This document shows, piece by piece, positions 34,845-44,421 of a stretch of DNA of 64,000 bases; the first letter of the stretch is position 1, and each line of letters starts with the position of its first letter. The translations under genes and the position numbers were made by a program. The notes beneath the pieces are model-generated. The model was not told the DNA's origin. It searched no databases and saw nothing but the letters and a program-made list of their open reading frames with translations. The DNA comes from Yoonia sp. R2331 (lineage in GTDB: Bacteria; Pseudomonadota; Alphaproteobacteria; Rhodobacterales; Rhodobacteraceae): assembly GCF_041103235.1 (NCBI RefSeq), contig NZ_JBGCUN010000002.1, forward strand, positions 1-64,000, read 5' to 3'.

Positions 34845-35742
34845 CCCGCAGGCTATTCTCCCGAACTTCCTGATCGCCGGGGTCCCCAAGGCCGGCACCA
34901 GTTCTGTCCACGGCTGGCTTGCCGATCATCCCGACTGCGTCGGCTCAATCGAGAAAGAAACCTATTTTCTTGTCGACCCCGGCACGCATATGCACCGTCC
35001 CGACAGCCACATTAGCGGCGGGCTTGCAGGTTATGCCGCACATTTTCCGCCCGTTGATCAGGCCCGGATCGTCATGGAATCCACCCCCGGCTACATCTGC
35101 AGCGACACCGCCCGCAGAACCTTGGCAGACATGCCCGGCGCGCCCAAAGTGCTGTTCATACTGCGCGAACCGGCCGACCAGATTTACTCGCTCTTTCGCT
35201 ACTTCCAGAACAATTGGGACTGGATCCCAAGCGACATGACCTTCTCCGCGTTCCTCGCAGCCTGCCGCGCTGGTACGCATGACTTCAAAGGCAATGAACT
35301 GGCCCGCGACTGCCTGATCAACGCCGCCTACGTGGACCACCTCAGGGCATGGCAAACGGCAATCGGGTCAGGGCGGATGAAGGTCATGCTGTTTGATGAT
35401 CTGTTGGCCGATCAATCGGCGTTCCTGAAATCAATCTGCGCATGGCTTGAAATCGAACCGTCATTTTTTGACGACTACGCATTCCCGCGTGCCAATGAAA
35501 CTTACGCGCCTCGCTCGCGCGGGCTGCAATCTCTTAACATCGCCATCCGCAACCGCCTGCCCAAAGGTGCGGCCTACAACGCCTTGCGCGGCCTTTATCG
35601 GCGGCTGAACACCCGCGCTCCAGATGCGGCATCCGATGCGGATGATCACGCATTGGCCCAGCTGCGCCGCGACTTTGAAGCCGCCAACGCACAGTTGGCC
35701 AAGGCCTTTGATCTTGACTTGTCCCGCTGGTCTGATCGCTAG
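34837..35742 (+). CDS. Sulfotransferase
   Basis: 301 residues. The PAPS-binding loop is FLIAGVPKAGTSSVHGWL near the N-terminus, and the second site is VLFILREPADQIYSLFRYFQNNW in outline. Between them lies IVMESTPGYI. This matches bacterial sulfotransferases acting on carbohydrate. The ATG at 34,837 overlaps the phosphatase gene by eight bases. The stop overlaps by four bases (CTAG) the stop of the next, convergent sulfotransferase. Likely role: adding sulfate to EPS sugars in the cytoplasm. Confidence 0.9.
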   Translation: MTDPQAILPNFLIAGVPKAGTSSVHGWLADHPDCVGSIEKETYFLVDPGTHMHRPDSHISGGLAGYAAHFPPVDQARIVMESTPGYICSDTARRTLADMPGAPKVLFILREPADQIYSLFRYFQNNWDWIPSDMTFSAFLAACRAGTHDFKGNELARDCLINAAYVDHLRAWQTAIGSGRMKVMLFDDLLADQSAFLKSICAWLEIEPSFFDDYAFPRANETYAPRSRGLQSLNIAIRNRLPKGAAYNALRGLYRRLNTRAPDAASDADDHALAQLRRDFEAANAQLAKAFDLDLSRWSDR

Positions 35743-36665
35743 CGATTATCGCACGGCAGCAGGTCCCAAAGATCACCCGTGATCGTTTTAACGATGCCGA
35801 TCTCTTCTTCGGTCAGCATGCCCTTCCATGCGACATTTGTCGCCTTGGCACTGCGTTCAAAGTCATGAACCTGTCCTGCCCGCGCATCTTGCTGCGCGGA
35901 CCCCTGCGCGCGTTTCGCAATCAACGCCCGCGCGCGCGCTGGCATCTTGACGCCCAGCCAATCGAATACCTCATCGTATCCGCTGACCTCGTCCGCACCC
36001 AAAGCCTCCATATCCAGCAAGTAGAGGGCCTGCCGGTCCGCCTTTGGCATCTTGGCAAAGCGGTCATGGATCAGCCGCCACATCAAAGCACCTGAACCAA
36101 GCGGGCTTGCTCCGTAGGTTGCGACCTGCTCCTCAAACCCGGGCAATGGGCCGAAATGCTTAGCGTAACGCAGATATACCTCTGCCACGCGCGACGTCCA
36201 CCCTATCCGTTTAAAGCTCGCAGCATGGGCCAATGGTGGGCGGATCGTCATCACCGTCTGGTAGTTGTGCGCCGCACCATGCTCAGCGCAAAAGGTCGCA
36301 AACGGGTCCTTCCAGATCAGCGTTCGCACAAACGGATCGTATCGGAACAGCCGATAGCTATGCTGCGCTTGCGTCCCCAGTAGCCTGTAGACGAGCGCCA
36401 TCTTCGCGCTATTGGACGCGCGCCGTTTTGCTTGCCCCATCCGCAATTTGCGCCCCATCAATCTGTCGACAAACGCGCCAAGCTCAAACTCCGGTTCTTG
36501 GGGAAATGCAAAGCTATGCGGCACGGACAGATCGCCGTTTGGTCCCATCGGCTCGTACACCATCCGTGCGCGCGGCAGCCGGGACAACAGATCACCCACT
36601 GGTGTGGTACCCCCGCGCGGCGCGCCCGTCACCAGGATCATCCGCTCAGGGCGTTGCATCTGCAT
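35739..36665 (-). CDS. Sulfotransferase family protein
   Basis: 308 residues. The phosphosulfate loop reads ILVTGAPRGGTTPVGDLLS, and RYDPFVRTLIWKDPFATF and VMTIRPPLAHAASFKRIGW follow, the Arg and Ser of the latter fitting the 3'-phosphate site. It differs strongly from the convergent neighbour, so the pair is not a recent duplication. It starts inside the end of the wzx gene: ATGs at 36,665 and 36,659 and a GTG at 36,668 overlap it by 14-23 bases; the ATG at 36,665 is used. The gene belongs to a minus operon with wzx and another sulfotransferase. Confidence 0.85.
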   Translation of the reverse strand: MQMQRPERMILVTGAPRGGTTPVGDLLSRLPRARMVYEPMGPNGDLSVPHSFAFPQEPEFELGAFVDRLMGRKLRMGQAKRRASNSAKMALVYRLLGTQAQHSYRLFRYDPFVRTLIWKDPFATFCAEHGAAHNYQTVMTIRPPLAHAASFKRIGWTSRVAEVYLRYAKHFGPLPGFEEQVATYGASPLGSGALMWRLIHDRFAKMPKADRQALYLLDMEALGADEVSGYDEVFDWLGVKMPARARALIAKRAQGSAQQDARAGQVHDFERSAKATNVAWKGMLTEEEIGIVKTITGDLWDLLPCDNR

Positions 36666-37980
36666 CACCTGATTGCGGTGTTGAAGGACGGGTCATCGAC
36701 CATCCCAGAACCGCCAGCCCCAGCACCAGCCGGATGACGGACACCCAAAGGATCACCCAAGCGGCACCTGTCACGCCACTCGCCGGGATGAACAAAAAGG
36801 ACAACCCAATCGCCGCAACAAGGCAAATGCCATTGACCCACATCCGCAGCCAAAAGTGATGGCTGGCAAGCATCGTGTATTGCGTCACACCCATGATCAG
36901 CTGCAACGCTGCGGTAACGGCCACCATCAGGATCAGGAACAGATCGACATAAGCGGCCCCATAGACCGCCGCGACAACCCATTCCCCGACAGCATAAGCC
37001 CCGGCAATGATGAATAGCCCCAGCACCGCGTTTGCCGCCAAAACGATCCCGGTGATCCGCCAAAAGCGCGACCGGTTGCCAGACGCCTCGGCCTTGGCCA
37101 TCCGCGACACCGAGGCCTGAGAGATGCTGCGGATCACCGTCTGAATGGCGGTCAGGAAATAGTAAATGGCCCCGAACAAGCCCAGCGCCTCGAACGACAC
37201 ATATTCGGCCAGCACCAACCGCGGCACATAAAGCGAAACCACCTGCAAGACGCCCGCAATCGCCAACGGCAACATCCAAACCATCAGCGCCAGCGCGCGC
37301 CGGACCTTCGGCAAGTCGATCCGCCCCAACCCAAAGGCGACCCCGTCGCGGGCAAGCGGCCTCCGCTCGGCCAAAATCAGGACAACCGCCCAACAGATGG
37401 ACTGCGCAACAAACCCGGCACCGACGCTGCCAGTGAATGCAAAAACGACGCCAAAGCACATCACCCCAAGCAGCCCGCGCAAGACCTGACTGGTGACAAT
37501 TACATCGAACCTCCCCCGCGTCTGCGCGATGCCATAATGCAAAAGCGATTGCGTATGCGGCACTTTGGTCAGCACCAAACCCAGAGCGGCAAAAACGACC
37601 GCACCGGGCCGGTCGCCATAAAAGCCAAGGATCACAACGCCCGACAATAAGACGGCGGTGGTGTTCATCATGATCCGCAACAGCATATAGTCATGATCAC
37701 TGTGCCCACCACGCACATCGACGGACCGGGCATCCCGCAGCGACAATCCCGTCAGCGCAAAAATGGGTGTAACAATGGCAGCGGCCAACGTCACATAGCC
37801 CACCTGCTCGGGCGATCCCAGACGCGCCACCACAATGATGATGAACCACTGCGCCGCTGCAAAAACCAGATTGCCCGTCAGGGTTCTGCTGATATCGCCA
37901 AGCAGCCCCTTCTCTTTGCGTTCAGCCGTCAAGACTCGGCACCCGTGACGCTCTTCCAAATGGAAATGTCCGGTGCACAA
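36646..37980 (-). CDS. Second oligosaccharide flippase (Wzx type)
   Basis: A 444-residue polytopic protein of the polysaccharide transporter family with about 12-14 hydrophobic segments. N-terminal LLGDISRTLTGNLVFAAAQWF and ARLGSPEQVGYVTLA follow the flippase pattern. It is only distantly similar to the flippase at 9,936. The start is unclear: the frame from ATG 37,980 overlaps the upstream sulfotransferase by 52 bases, while a TTG at 37,932 overlaps its stop by one or two bases but lacks a clear ribosome site. Being between two sulfotransferase genes, it probably moves a sulfated unit. Confidence 0.85.
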   Translation of the reverse strand: MCTGHFHLEERHGCRVLTAERKEKGLLGDISRTLTGNLVFAAAQWFIIIVVARLGSPEQVGYVTLAAAIVTPIFALTGLSLRDARSVDVRGGHSDHDYMLLRIMMNTTAVLLSGVVILGFYGDRPGAVVFAALGLVLTKVPHTQSLLHYGIAQTRGRFDVIVTSQVLRGLLGVMCFGVVFAFTGSVGAGFVAQSICWAVVLILAERRPLARDGVAFGLGRIDLPKVRRALALMVWMLPLAIAGVLQVVSLYVPRLVLAEYVSFEALGLFGAIYYFLTAIQTVIRSISQASVSRMAKAEASGNRSRFWRITGIVLAANAVLGLFIIAGAYAVGEWVVAAVYGAAYVDLFLILMVAVTAALQLIMGVTQYTMLASHHFWLRMWVNGICLVAAIGLSFLFIPASGVTGAAWVILWVSVIRLVLGLAVLGWSMTRPSTPQSGDADATP

Positions 37981-38717
37981 AGTGTGGCGATCCTTGCGCG
38001 CAGTTCGGGTGTGATTGTCGTGTCATGCGCAGGTCTGGCGGCACCTTTGCGGTTCTCGTGGCCCAGCTTGATCCGGACACCCAAGGCCCCCCTCAACTGC
38101 GCCTCAAAACCGGGCAAATCATCAAGCCGCCCGACCACATCCATCTTCTTCAAATTTGCAACAGCCGCCGCGACCGATGCATCGCTGGCGAAATCGGACC
38201 CAACTGGCTGCGCGCTGAAATACTCGCCATAGGTCGCGCCCATTTGACGCGCGCGGGGTGTATCCAGAAACGCCTCCAACGGTTCATCAATCCGGCCAAA
38301 GGCCCCGTCCCGCTGATACGACCAATTGTAATGCGAAATGAACCGCGCGACCGGCTCGCGCAGCAAGGTGACGAACTTGTAGCGATCCGCGAAATGATCG
38401 TGTGCGGTCTTGCTGAACCGCACATGCAGCGACACGCACCGCACATCCTCGGCCATCAGGTACAGCATCATCTGCTCGCGCAGATCCAACACATCGACCA
38501 GCATCGCCTCTCGGTCCGTGCGGCCCGTGAACATCTCAAACGCGCGAAAGCTCTCTTCGGGTTTCACCGTGGCCTGGCTCAGCAGATACCGCTTGCGCAG
38601 CGCCCGCCCGGCAGAGGTTCCACCGCATTTGGGCACATGATGAAACACCACGCGCTGCGGGATCGTGCGATCCTGCAGCGCTTTCAGTTGGCGTTTCGCG
38701 GTGTCAACAATGCCCAT
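37929..38717 (-). CDS. Sulfotransferase family 2 protein
   Basis: 262 residues. The motif VVFHHVPKCGGTSAGRALRKRY in outline is the phosphosulfate loop of the Sulfotransfer_2 (HS2ST/carbohydrate) family, and KFVTLLREPVARFISHYNW is the 3'-phosphate site. It belongs to a different Pfam branch from the other three sulfotransferases. The ATG at 38,717 has GAGGG five bases ahead; longer starts at 38,741 and 38,783 lack one. First gene of the sulfotransferase-wzx-sulfotransferase operon, 72 bases downstream of the xylA stop. Confidence 0.9.
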   Translation of the reverse strand: MGIVDTAKRQLKALQDRTIPQRVVFHHVPKCGGTSAGRALRKRYLLSQATVKPEESFRAFEMFTGRTDREAMLVDVLDLREQMMLYLMAEDVRCVSLHVRFSKTAHDHFADRYKFVTLLREPVARFISHYNWSYQRDGAFGRIDEPLEAFLDTPRARQMGATYGEYFSAQPVGSDFASDASVAAAVANLKKMDVVGRLDDLPGFEAQLRGALGVRIKLGHENRKGAARPAHDTTITPELRARIATLCAPDISIWKSVTGAES

Positions 38718-38789
38718 TCCGGCCCTCTGCGCTTGCCCCATGCTGCATAAGCAAAATGGACGCGCGGGCAAAGGGTCAATCAACGCAAG

Positions 38790-40088
38790 TTAGACATAGC
38801 GATTGACGATGTTTTCCAGCTTTTCCTGCGCGCCCGACACCGGTTGCGGGTTCAAATTGGCCGCTTCAGCTTGTGCTGCGATCCCATCCAAGGTCTGGCC
38901 TTGCGCCAAATGCCCGGCTGTTTCCCAACCGGCGTAGCGCGCGCGGCGCGGCGCTTCCAGCGCGTCATCCTCGATCATGCGGGCCGCTGCTTTCAGGCCG
39001 CGGGCGCAAATGTCCATGCCACCCGCATGTGCGGCAATCAGGTCTTCTGCATCAAGGCTCTGCCGACGCAGCTTGGCGTCAAAGTTGGTGCCACCGGTGG
39101 TGAACCCACCTGCTTGCAAAACCTCGTAATAGGCCAGCGCCGCCTCGGGCGTGCTGTTCGGGAACTGATCCGTGTCCCAGCCAGACTGATAATCATTCCG
39201 GTTCATATCAATGGACCCGAAAATGCCCAGCGCCCGCGCCATTGCCAATTCATGCTCGAACGAATGACCTGCCAGAATGGCGTGACCTTGTTCGATATTG
39301 ACCTTGACCTCATCTTCCAGCCCGAACCGCTTGAGGAACCCGTAAACCGTGGCCACGTCAAAGTCATACTGATGCTTTGTCGGCTCTTGCGGCTTGGGTT
39401 CGATCAGGATCGCGCCTTTGAAGCCGATCTTGTGCTTGTATTCCACAACCATCTGCAAAAAGCGGCCCATCTGTTCCAACTCGCGGGACAGATCGGTGTT
39501 CAACAGGGTCTCATACCCTTCGCGACCACCCCACAGCACGTAATTCTCACCCCCCAGCCGGTGGGTTACGTCCATGCAGGATTTCACCGTGCTGGCACAA
39601 TAGGCAAAGACATCCGGGTCCGGGTTGGTGCTGGCACCGGACATATAGCGCCGGTTGGAAAACATATTTGCGGTGCCCCACAACAGCTTTGGCCCGCCCG
39701 CTTCCATCTTGGCGGCCATGTAATCTGCCATCTCGTTCAGCCGGTCATGACTTTCCTTCAGACTGCCACCTTCTGGCCGCACATCATGGTCGTGAAAACA
39801 ATAAAATGGCACACCCAGAATGCGGAACATGTCAAAGGCCGCATCGGCCTTCAGTTTCGCCAGTTCCATCGTGTCCGCCGGAAACCACGGGCGTTCAAAC
39901 GTCTGTCCGCCAAAGGGATCGTTCCCTTCCCAGACAAAGTTGTGCCAATAGCAGACCGCAAACCGCAGGTGCTCTTCCATCCGCTTGCCCATGACAATCT
40001 CGTCAGGGTTATAGTGGCGAAACGCCAATGGGTTGGTGCTGTCTTCGCCTTCAAACGTTACTGCGGGGATGCCGTCAAAATAGCTCAT
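38790..40088 (-). CDS. xylA: Xylose isomerase
   Basis: Converts D-xylose to D-xylulose in the cytoplasm. The 432-residue length is that of class II enzymes. Family residues are plain: [14 protein letters not shown] with the catalytic His, [31 protein letters not shown], and the metal-site stretch [17 protein letters not shown], then [13 protein letters not shown]. Its ATG overlaps the stop of the LacI-type regulator by four bases. No xylulokinase or xylose transporter lies in the window, so the pathway needs genes from elsewhere. Confidence 0.97.
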   Translation of the reverse strand: MSYFDGIPAVTFEGEDSTNPLAFRHYNPDEIVMGKRMEEHLRFAVCYWHNFVWEGNDPFGGQTFERPWFPADTMELAKLKADAAFDMFRILGVPFYCFHDHDVRPEGGSLKESHDRLNEMADYMAAKMEAGGPKLLWGTANMFSNRRYMSGASTNPDPDVFAYCASTVKSCMDVTHRLGGENYVLWGGREGYETLLNTDLSRELEQMGRFLQMVVEYKHKIGFKGAILIEPKPQEPTKHQYDFDVATVYGFLKRFGLEDEVKVNIEQGHAILAGHSFEHELAMARALGIFGSIDMNRNDYQSGWDTDQFPNSTPEAALAYYEVLQAGGFTTGGTNFDAKLRRQSLDAEDLIAAHAGGMDICARGLKAAARMIEDDALEAPRRARYAGWETAGHLAQGQTLDGIAAQAEAANLNPQPVSGAQEKLENIVNRYV

Positions 40089-41104
40089 GGTGTGTTCTCT
40101 TTGATAAAGATGTTCAGGGGGATGTCGCCATCGGTCACGGCCACAGGGCGGCCTGCGGACAGGTCGCGCATCAGGGTTATCGCGCGGCGGGCCGCGCGGG
40201 CGGGGTCTTGATCAATCACCAGATCAAACAGGTCGTCATGCAGACCGTTGCGGGTCTGCGGGGTAAGCTCATGTACGATCACAGTGGGGCGCGGACCGTC
40301 GTGCGCCCGCAAGGCGTCGGCCAGACCCCGGTTTCCGGCGCCGGTGTGATAGATACCGGTTAACGGGTCCGTTAACGCGCGGCGGGTAATTTCATTGATC
40401 CGATCCGGTTCATCATATCCTTCGACCACCGGAAGAACCTCGATCTGCGGATAGTAATCCCGCATGATCTGCTGAAACCCCATCAGACGCTCCATATGGT
40501 CACGTGCGGCCATCGACCCGACAATGACTTTCACAAGCCCCTGATCCTGCTTCATAAATCGGCCCATAAAGCGGGCGGCGGCGCGACCTGCCGCAAGATT
40601 GTCAATTCCGACAAACGCGCGTCGCTCGCTGCCCGGCAGATCAGACACCAGGGTAATCACCTTGACCCCGGCCTCTGTCAGGCGCGTCACCTCGGCGCGC
40701 ACCGCAGGGCCGTCAGGCGCCATGACGGCCACGCACCCATATGGGTTGTGCATAAGATGTTGCAGGGTTGTGGCTGTTGCATCCGTATCAAAGGAATTTG
40801 AGGTGCGTTCCTCAAAATCAATGCGATCGGCCTGCAATCGCTCCGCTTCTTGTTGCAACGAAAAGCGTAGCCGCTCCAGAAACGCGGTCGGTGCGCCAGG
40901 CAGGACGAATGTGAACTTTTCCGCCCGCTTGCGTGACAGGTTGGCCGCTGTCTGATCCCGGACATATCCGGTCTTATCAACGGCATTCAGCACTTTTTCG
41001 ACAGATTTCGCAGCCACGCCGCCACGATCGTTCAGAACGCGGTCAACGGTCGCAAGACTGACTTTGGCTGCGGCGGCAACATCATGAATGGTCGGGCGGG
41101 GCAT
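40085..41104 (-). CDS. LacI-family transcriptional regulator
   Basis: 339 residues: an N-terminal LacI helix-turn-helix ([22 protein letters not shown], then [16 protein letters not shown]) and a periplasmic-binding-protein-like ligand domain. The ligand domain resembles the RbsR/XylR subset ([26 protein letters not shown] in outline). It is cotranscribed with and translationally coupled to xylA, so it probably controls xylose use and itself. The start has GAGGAG six bases ahead. A palindrome that overlaps a possible promoter lies 31-56 bases upstream. Confidence 0.93.
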   Translation of the reverse strand: MPRPTIHDVAAAAKVSLATVDRVLNDRGGVAAKSVEKVLNAVDKTGYVRDQTAANLSRKRAEKFTFVLPGAPTAFLERLRFSLQQEAERLQADRIDFEERTSNSFDTDATATTLQHLMHNPYGCVAVMAPDGPAVRAEVTRLTEAGVKVITLVSDLPGSERRAFVGIDNLAAGRAAARFMGRFMKQDQGLVKVIVGSMAARDHMERLMGFQQIMRDYYPQIEVLPVVEGYDEPDRINEITRRALTDPLTGIYHTGAGNRGLADALRAHDGPRPTVIVHELTPQTRNGLHDDLFDLVIDQDPARAARRAITLMRDLSAGRPVAVTDGDIPLNIFIKENTP

Positions 41105-41134
41105 GGAATCTCCTCGCCGACCGCCCTATCATTC

Positions 41135-41160
41135 AAAAATGAGGAACGTCAATCATTTTT
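41135..41160. promoter_or_regulatory. Palindrome overlapping a possible lacI-xylA promoter
   Basis: Inverted repeat AAAAATGA-N10-TCATTTTT. Read on the minus strand, TTGACG (41,152-41,147) inside the spacer could be a -35 box with a weak ATAGGG 17 bases on, giving a start just ahead of the regulator's ribosome site. The repeat also covers the stop codon of the aldo/keto reductase gene that is read towards it, so a terminator for that gene is an alternative. Operator for the LacI-type regulator is the favoured reading. Confidence 0.4.
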
Positions 41161-42208
41161 AAGAATTCGGCGCATTGTCCGAATTTGATGACGCCGCCCA
41201 CAGATTGATTGCTTGATCGGAGGCGATCCGGTCAATTTCATCCAATTCTTCTTGTGAAAACAACAAGCTATTCACCGCACCAGCACAATCCTCAATCTGG
41301 CTTGGTTTGCTCGCACCAATCAACGCCGTGGTGATCCCTTCGTCCCGCAAGACCCATGCAATCGCCATCTGCGCCAAAGTCTGACCTCGGCTTTTTGCCA
41401 ATGAATCCAAACTTTTAATCGCTTCAATCGCCTGATCCGTAATCAGCCCCGGTGCCAATGACTTGTCCTGCGCGGCGCGGCTGTCTTCTGGAATGCCATT
41501 CAGGTATTTCTTGGTGAGCATCCCTTGCGCCAAAGGCGTAAACGCGATCGACCCAACCCCCAAGTCCTGCAACGCGTCCTTTAGCCCATCGGTTTCGACC
41601 CACCGGTTGAACATGTTGTAGCTGGGCTGGTGGATCAGACAGGGCGTACCTAAGTCGTTGAGAATGCTCACAGCTTCGCGCGTTTTTTCGGTGTTGTAGG
41701 AACTGATCCCGGCATAAAGTGCGCGTCCTGAGCGCACGATATGGTCCAATGCGCCCATCGTTTCTTCGAGCGGTGTATTGGGATCAAACCGATGGGAATA
41801 GAAAATGTCGACGTAATCCAGCCCCATGCGCTTGAGCGATTGATCACAACTCGCAATCAGATACTTGCGGCTACCCAACTCGCCATAGGGCCCCGGCCAC
41901 ATATAATACCCGGCCTTGGAAGAGATGATCATCTCATCCCGTAACCCTTTGAAATCCTCAGCCAAAATCGAACCAAACGCATGTTCAGCGCTGCCCGGTG
42001 GCGGCCCGTAGTTGTTGGCAAGGTCGAAATGGGTGATCCCATGGTCAAACGCCGTGCGGCACATGGCACGCTTGACCTCGTGCGGCGTATCGCCACCGAA
42101 ATTATGCCAAAGCCCAAGGGATACGGCGGGCAGTTGAACCCCCGATCGTCCGCATCTGCGATAGGCCATGCGATCATAGCGATCAGCGGCAGGTTGATAG
42201 GTAGACAT
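41159..42208 (-). CDS. Aldo/keto reductase, L-glyceraldehyde 3-phosphate reductase-like
   Basis: 349 residues of the AKR superfamily, closest in pattern to E. coli YghZ (Gpr). Key features are MAYRRCGRSGVQLPAVSLGLWHNFG in outline, THFDLANNYGPPPGSAE with the catalytic Asp and Tyr, ISSKAGY with the Lys, and YSHRFDPNTPLEE. YghZ reduces L-glyceraldehyde 3-phosphate and methylglyoxal with NADPH; the related role here is inferred. The gene lies upstream of the xylA regulator on the same strand and 62 bases downstream of the IclR gene. Confidence 0.9.
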   Translation of the reverse strand: MSTYQPAADRYDRMAYRRCGRSGVQLPAVSLGLWHNFGGDTPHEVKRAMCRTAFDHGITHFDLANNYGPPPGSAEHAFGSILAEDFKGLRDEMIISSKAGYYMWPGPYGELGSRKYLIASCDQSLKRMGLDYVDIFYSHRFDPNTPLEETMGALDHIVRSGRALYAGISSYNTEKTREAVSILNDLGTPCLIHQPSYNMFNRWVETDGLKDALQDLGVGSIAFTPLAQGMLTKKYLNGIPEDSRAAQDKSLAPGLITDQAIEAIKSLDSLAKSRGQTLAQMAIAWVLRDEGITTALIGASKPSQIEDCAGAVNSLLFSQEELDEIDRIASDQAINLWAASSNSDNAPNS

Positions 42209-42270
42209 ACGGCAAACTCCGGTTCGGGATCAGACCCCAATCATCGCGCCACAGCAGTCAGTTTCAAGCA

Positions 42271-43050
42271 CTATTCCGCAGCGATGTCGCTCAGCTCTGC
42301 TGCTGCGTCAATAAGGGTGTCCAGATGCCCCTTCAGTGACGCCAATGTGTGTCGCTGCACAGGCGCGTGGACCGAAAGCGTCGCCAGCAATCGACCGCGC
42401 CGATCCTTCACAGGCACCGCAATTGCAGACATACCTTCCATGAATTCTTCATTGTCGGTGGCATATCCGTTCTCGCGAGACGCTGCCAATTCCTGACGCA
42501 AAATCCCGGTGTCGGTGATGGTCTTTTTGGTCATTTGCCGTAAGGCCAGACTGTTCAGCAACCGATCCAGATAGTCGCTGCGCAAACAGGACAAATGCAT
42601 CTTGCCACTGGCCGTGCAATGAAACGGCACCTGACTTCCGACAGGCAGGTTGATCCGCAACGGCCAATGCGTTTCAACCCGGTCCAGATAGAACATGCCG
42701 TCCCGGTCCGGTATCGCCAGATTACAGGTCTCGCCCACTTTTTCAGCCACACGCTGCAGCACGGCCAGGCGCAAGGCCCGCACCCGTTCGGATGTCATCG
42801 TGTCTACCGCCAGCCGCCGCAATCGTGGCCCCGGCCCATAGGACCGGCCGTCAATGTCGCGTTGCAGAAAACCCTGCTGCTCAGCTGTGGCAAACAGGCG
42901 GTGAACCGTGGGTTTTGGTAAGCCCAGCACGTCGTTCACCGCCGAAGGTGTGACCGGCACACCTGCGCGGACCACCTCTTCGATGACTGCCAAAAGTCGC
43001 AAGTTCGTGGGAATTTGCCCTCGTTCTGTTACGCTTTGGTCATCTGGCAT
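42271..43050 (-). CDS. IclR-family transcriptional regulator
   Basis: 259 residues. The N-terminal winged helix reads LRLLAVIEEVVRAGVPVTPSAVNDVLGLPKPTVHRLFATAEQQGFL in outline. The C-terminal effector domain contains PFHCTASGKMHLSCL and GYATDNEEFMEGMSAIAVPV, the usual IclR core. It sits nine bases downstream of the dctM stop on the same strand, so it is probably the regulator of the TRAP transporter and perhaps of the divergent GMC oxidoreductase. A palindrome between those two operons is its possible operator. Confidence 0.93.
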   Translation of the reverse strand: MPDDQSVTERGQIPTNLRLLAVIEEVVRAGVPVTPSAVNDVLGLPKPTVHRLFATAEQQGFLQRDIDGRSYGPGPRLRRLAVDTMTSERVRALRLAVLQRVAEKVGETCNLAIPDRDGMFYLDRVETHWPLRINLPVGSQVPFHCTASGKMHLSCLRSDYLDRLLNSLALRQMTKKTITDTGILRQELAASRENGYATDNEEFMEGMSAIAVPVKDRRGRLLATLSVHAPVQRHTLASLKGHLDTLIDAAAELSDIAAE

Positions 43051-43059
43051 CTTTATTCC

Positions 43060-44421
43060 CTAGCGGGCCGGAAGCAGCGACAGCGCCAATGACGGTGTCA
43101 GTGCGACGATAATCCACACACTGATCAATGAAATCAGGTAAAGTGAGCTAAATGGCAAGAGCCTAAAGTACGGCACACCCGTCACACCCGACGCCACATA
43201 GAGGTTCAAGCCATACGGCGGCGTGATAAAGCCGATGGATGCACCCACCAGGAAAATCACCGAAAAGTGGACCGGATCCACCCCAACAGAGGCTGCAATC
43301 GGCGCAAGAATCGGTGCCAGAATGATCGTCACCGGCAGTGATTCAAGTATCATGCCCGCCACAAAGACCATCGCCATCGCCGTGAACAACACCGGATAAT
43401 AGCCGCCCATGCTGGTCACAAAACCACCTATGGTTTCCTGTGCACCCATCGAGGACAGCACCTGCTGCATCACAACCGACACCGCGATCAGCGGGGCCAG
43501 AATACCCGTGATCTGCGCGGAACGTACCACGATGGACGGGATTTCTGGCAAGGTGAAGCCTTCTACCACGAACATCGATGTCACCGACCGCTCTGATACA
43601 GGCGTGTCGGAATCTGTACCCATGATCTTGTTCAACGGATAGCTGATCAAACCCACGATTACACAGAAGCCAACGGTCACACCTGCCGCCTCTGTAGGTG
43701 AGAATTTGCCAGTATAGATGCCCCAAAGCACCAGGCCGATGGCAAAGAATCCCAGCCACGCGCCAATGGCGGTTTTGATCACCCGCATCGGGCTGAGTGC
43801 GATCAGATAGCCCCAGCCACGGATCGTGCAGATCACAAAGCACATCACCATCATCGCCAGCACCATCAGCGTGCCGGGGATGATCCCTGCAACGAACAGA
43901 TCAGAAATCGGCAAGTTCAGCAAAAAACCATAAACGATAAAGATGATCGACGGCGGGATGATGATCCCCACCGTACCACCGGCGGCTGCCGTCGCGGCAG
44001 AGAACCGCTCGTCATAGCCACCCTTGACCATCTCTGGGTGCAACATAGAGCCGATTGTCGCCGTCGTGGCAGAGTTCGAACCCGAGATCGCAGCAAACAG
44101 ACCACAGGCCCCGATGGACGCCATCGCCAGTCCGCCGCGCAACCAGCCCAAACAGGAATAGGCAAAATCCGAAAGCCTTCGCGCAATGCCAGACTTGTTG
44201 ATCAAGTCACCTGTCAGGATGAAGAGCGGCATTGCCAACAGGGCAAAGCCCTTGCTGAACACGTTCAGCAATTCGTTCCCGATGTTGTCGACCGGCAGTC
44301 CAATAACAAACGAACAGCCCAGCACCCAATAGAAGATGACCAGCAACACAGGCGTGCCCAGCATGAACAGCAGCGTAACTGCCAACGAGATTATCGTGAT
44401 CCAGGTTCCGTCAGTCATCAC
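43060..44421 (-). CDS. dctM: TRAP transporter large permease subunit
   Basis: 453 residues, about 12-14 hydrophobic segments. Family pattern: FVIGLPVDNIGN, AMPLFILTGDLINKSGIARRL in outline, GCGLFAAISGSNSATTATIGS in outline, and TPPYGLNLYVASGV near the end. This is the ion-coupled channel part of a tripartite ATP-independent periplasmic transporter. Its start overlaps the end of dctQ by four bases. The substrate is probably an organic acid or amine-derived compound, judging from the neighbouring dehydrogenases, but this is inference. Confidence 0.95.
   Translation of the reverse strand: MMTDGTWITIISLAVTLLFMLGTPVLLVIFYWVLGCSFVIGLPVDNIGNELLNVFSKGFALLAMPLFILTGDLINKSGIARRLSDFAYSCLGWLRGGLAMASIGACGLFAAISGSNSATTATIGSMLHPEMVKGGYDERFSAATAAAGGTVGIIIPPSIIFIVYGFLLNLPISDLFVAGIIPGTLMVLAMMVMCFVICTIRGWGYLIALSPMRVIKTAIGAWLGFFAIGLVLWGIYTGKFSPTEAAGVTVGFCVIVGLISYPLNKIMGTDSDTPVSERSVTSMFVVEGFTLPEIPSIVVRSAQITGILAPLIAVSVVMQQVLSSMGAQETIGGFVTSMGGYYPVLFTAMAMVFVAGMILESLPVTIILAPILAPIAASVGVDPVHFSVIFLVGASIGFITPPYGLNLYVASGVTGVPYFRLLPFSSLYLISLISVWIIVALTPSLALSLLPAR

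Noticed and set aside
38844-40211. 455-residue open frame on the plus strand
   Set aside because: Antisense to xylA, which is certain; translated sequence has no recognisable pattern.
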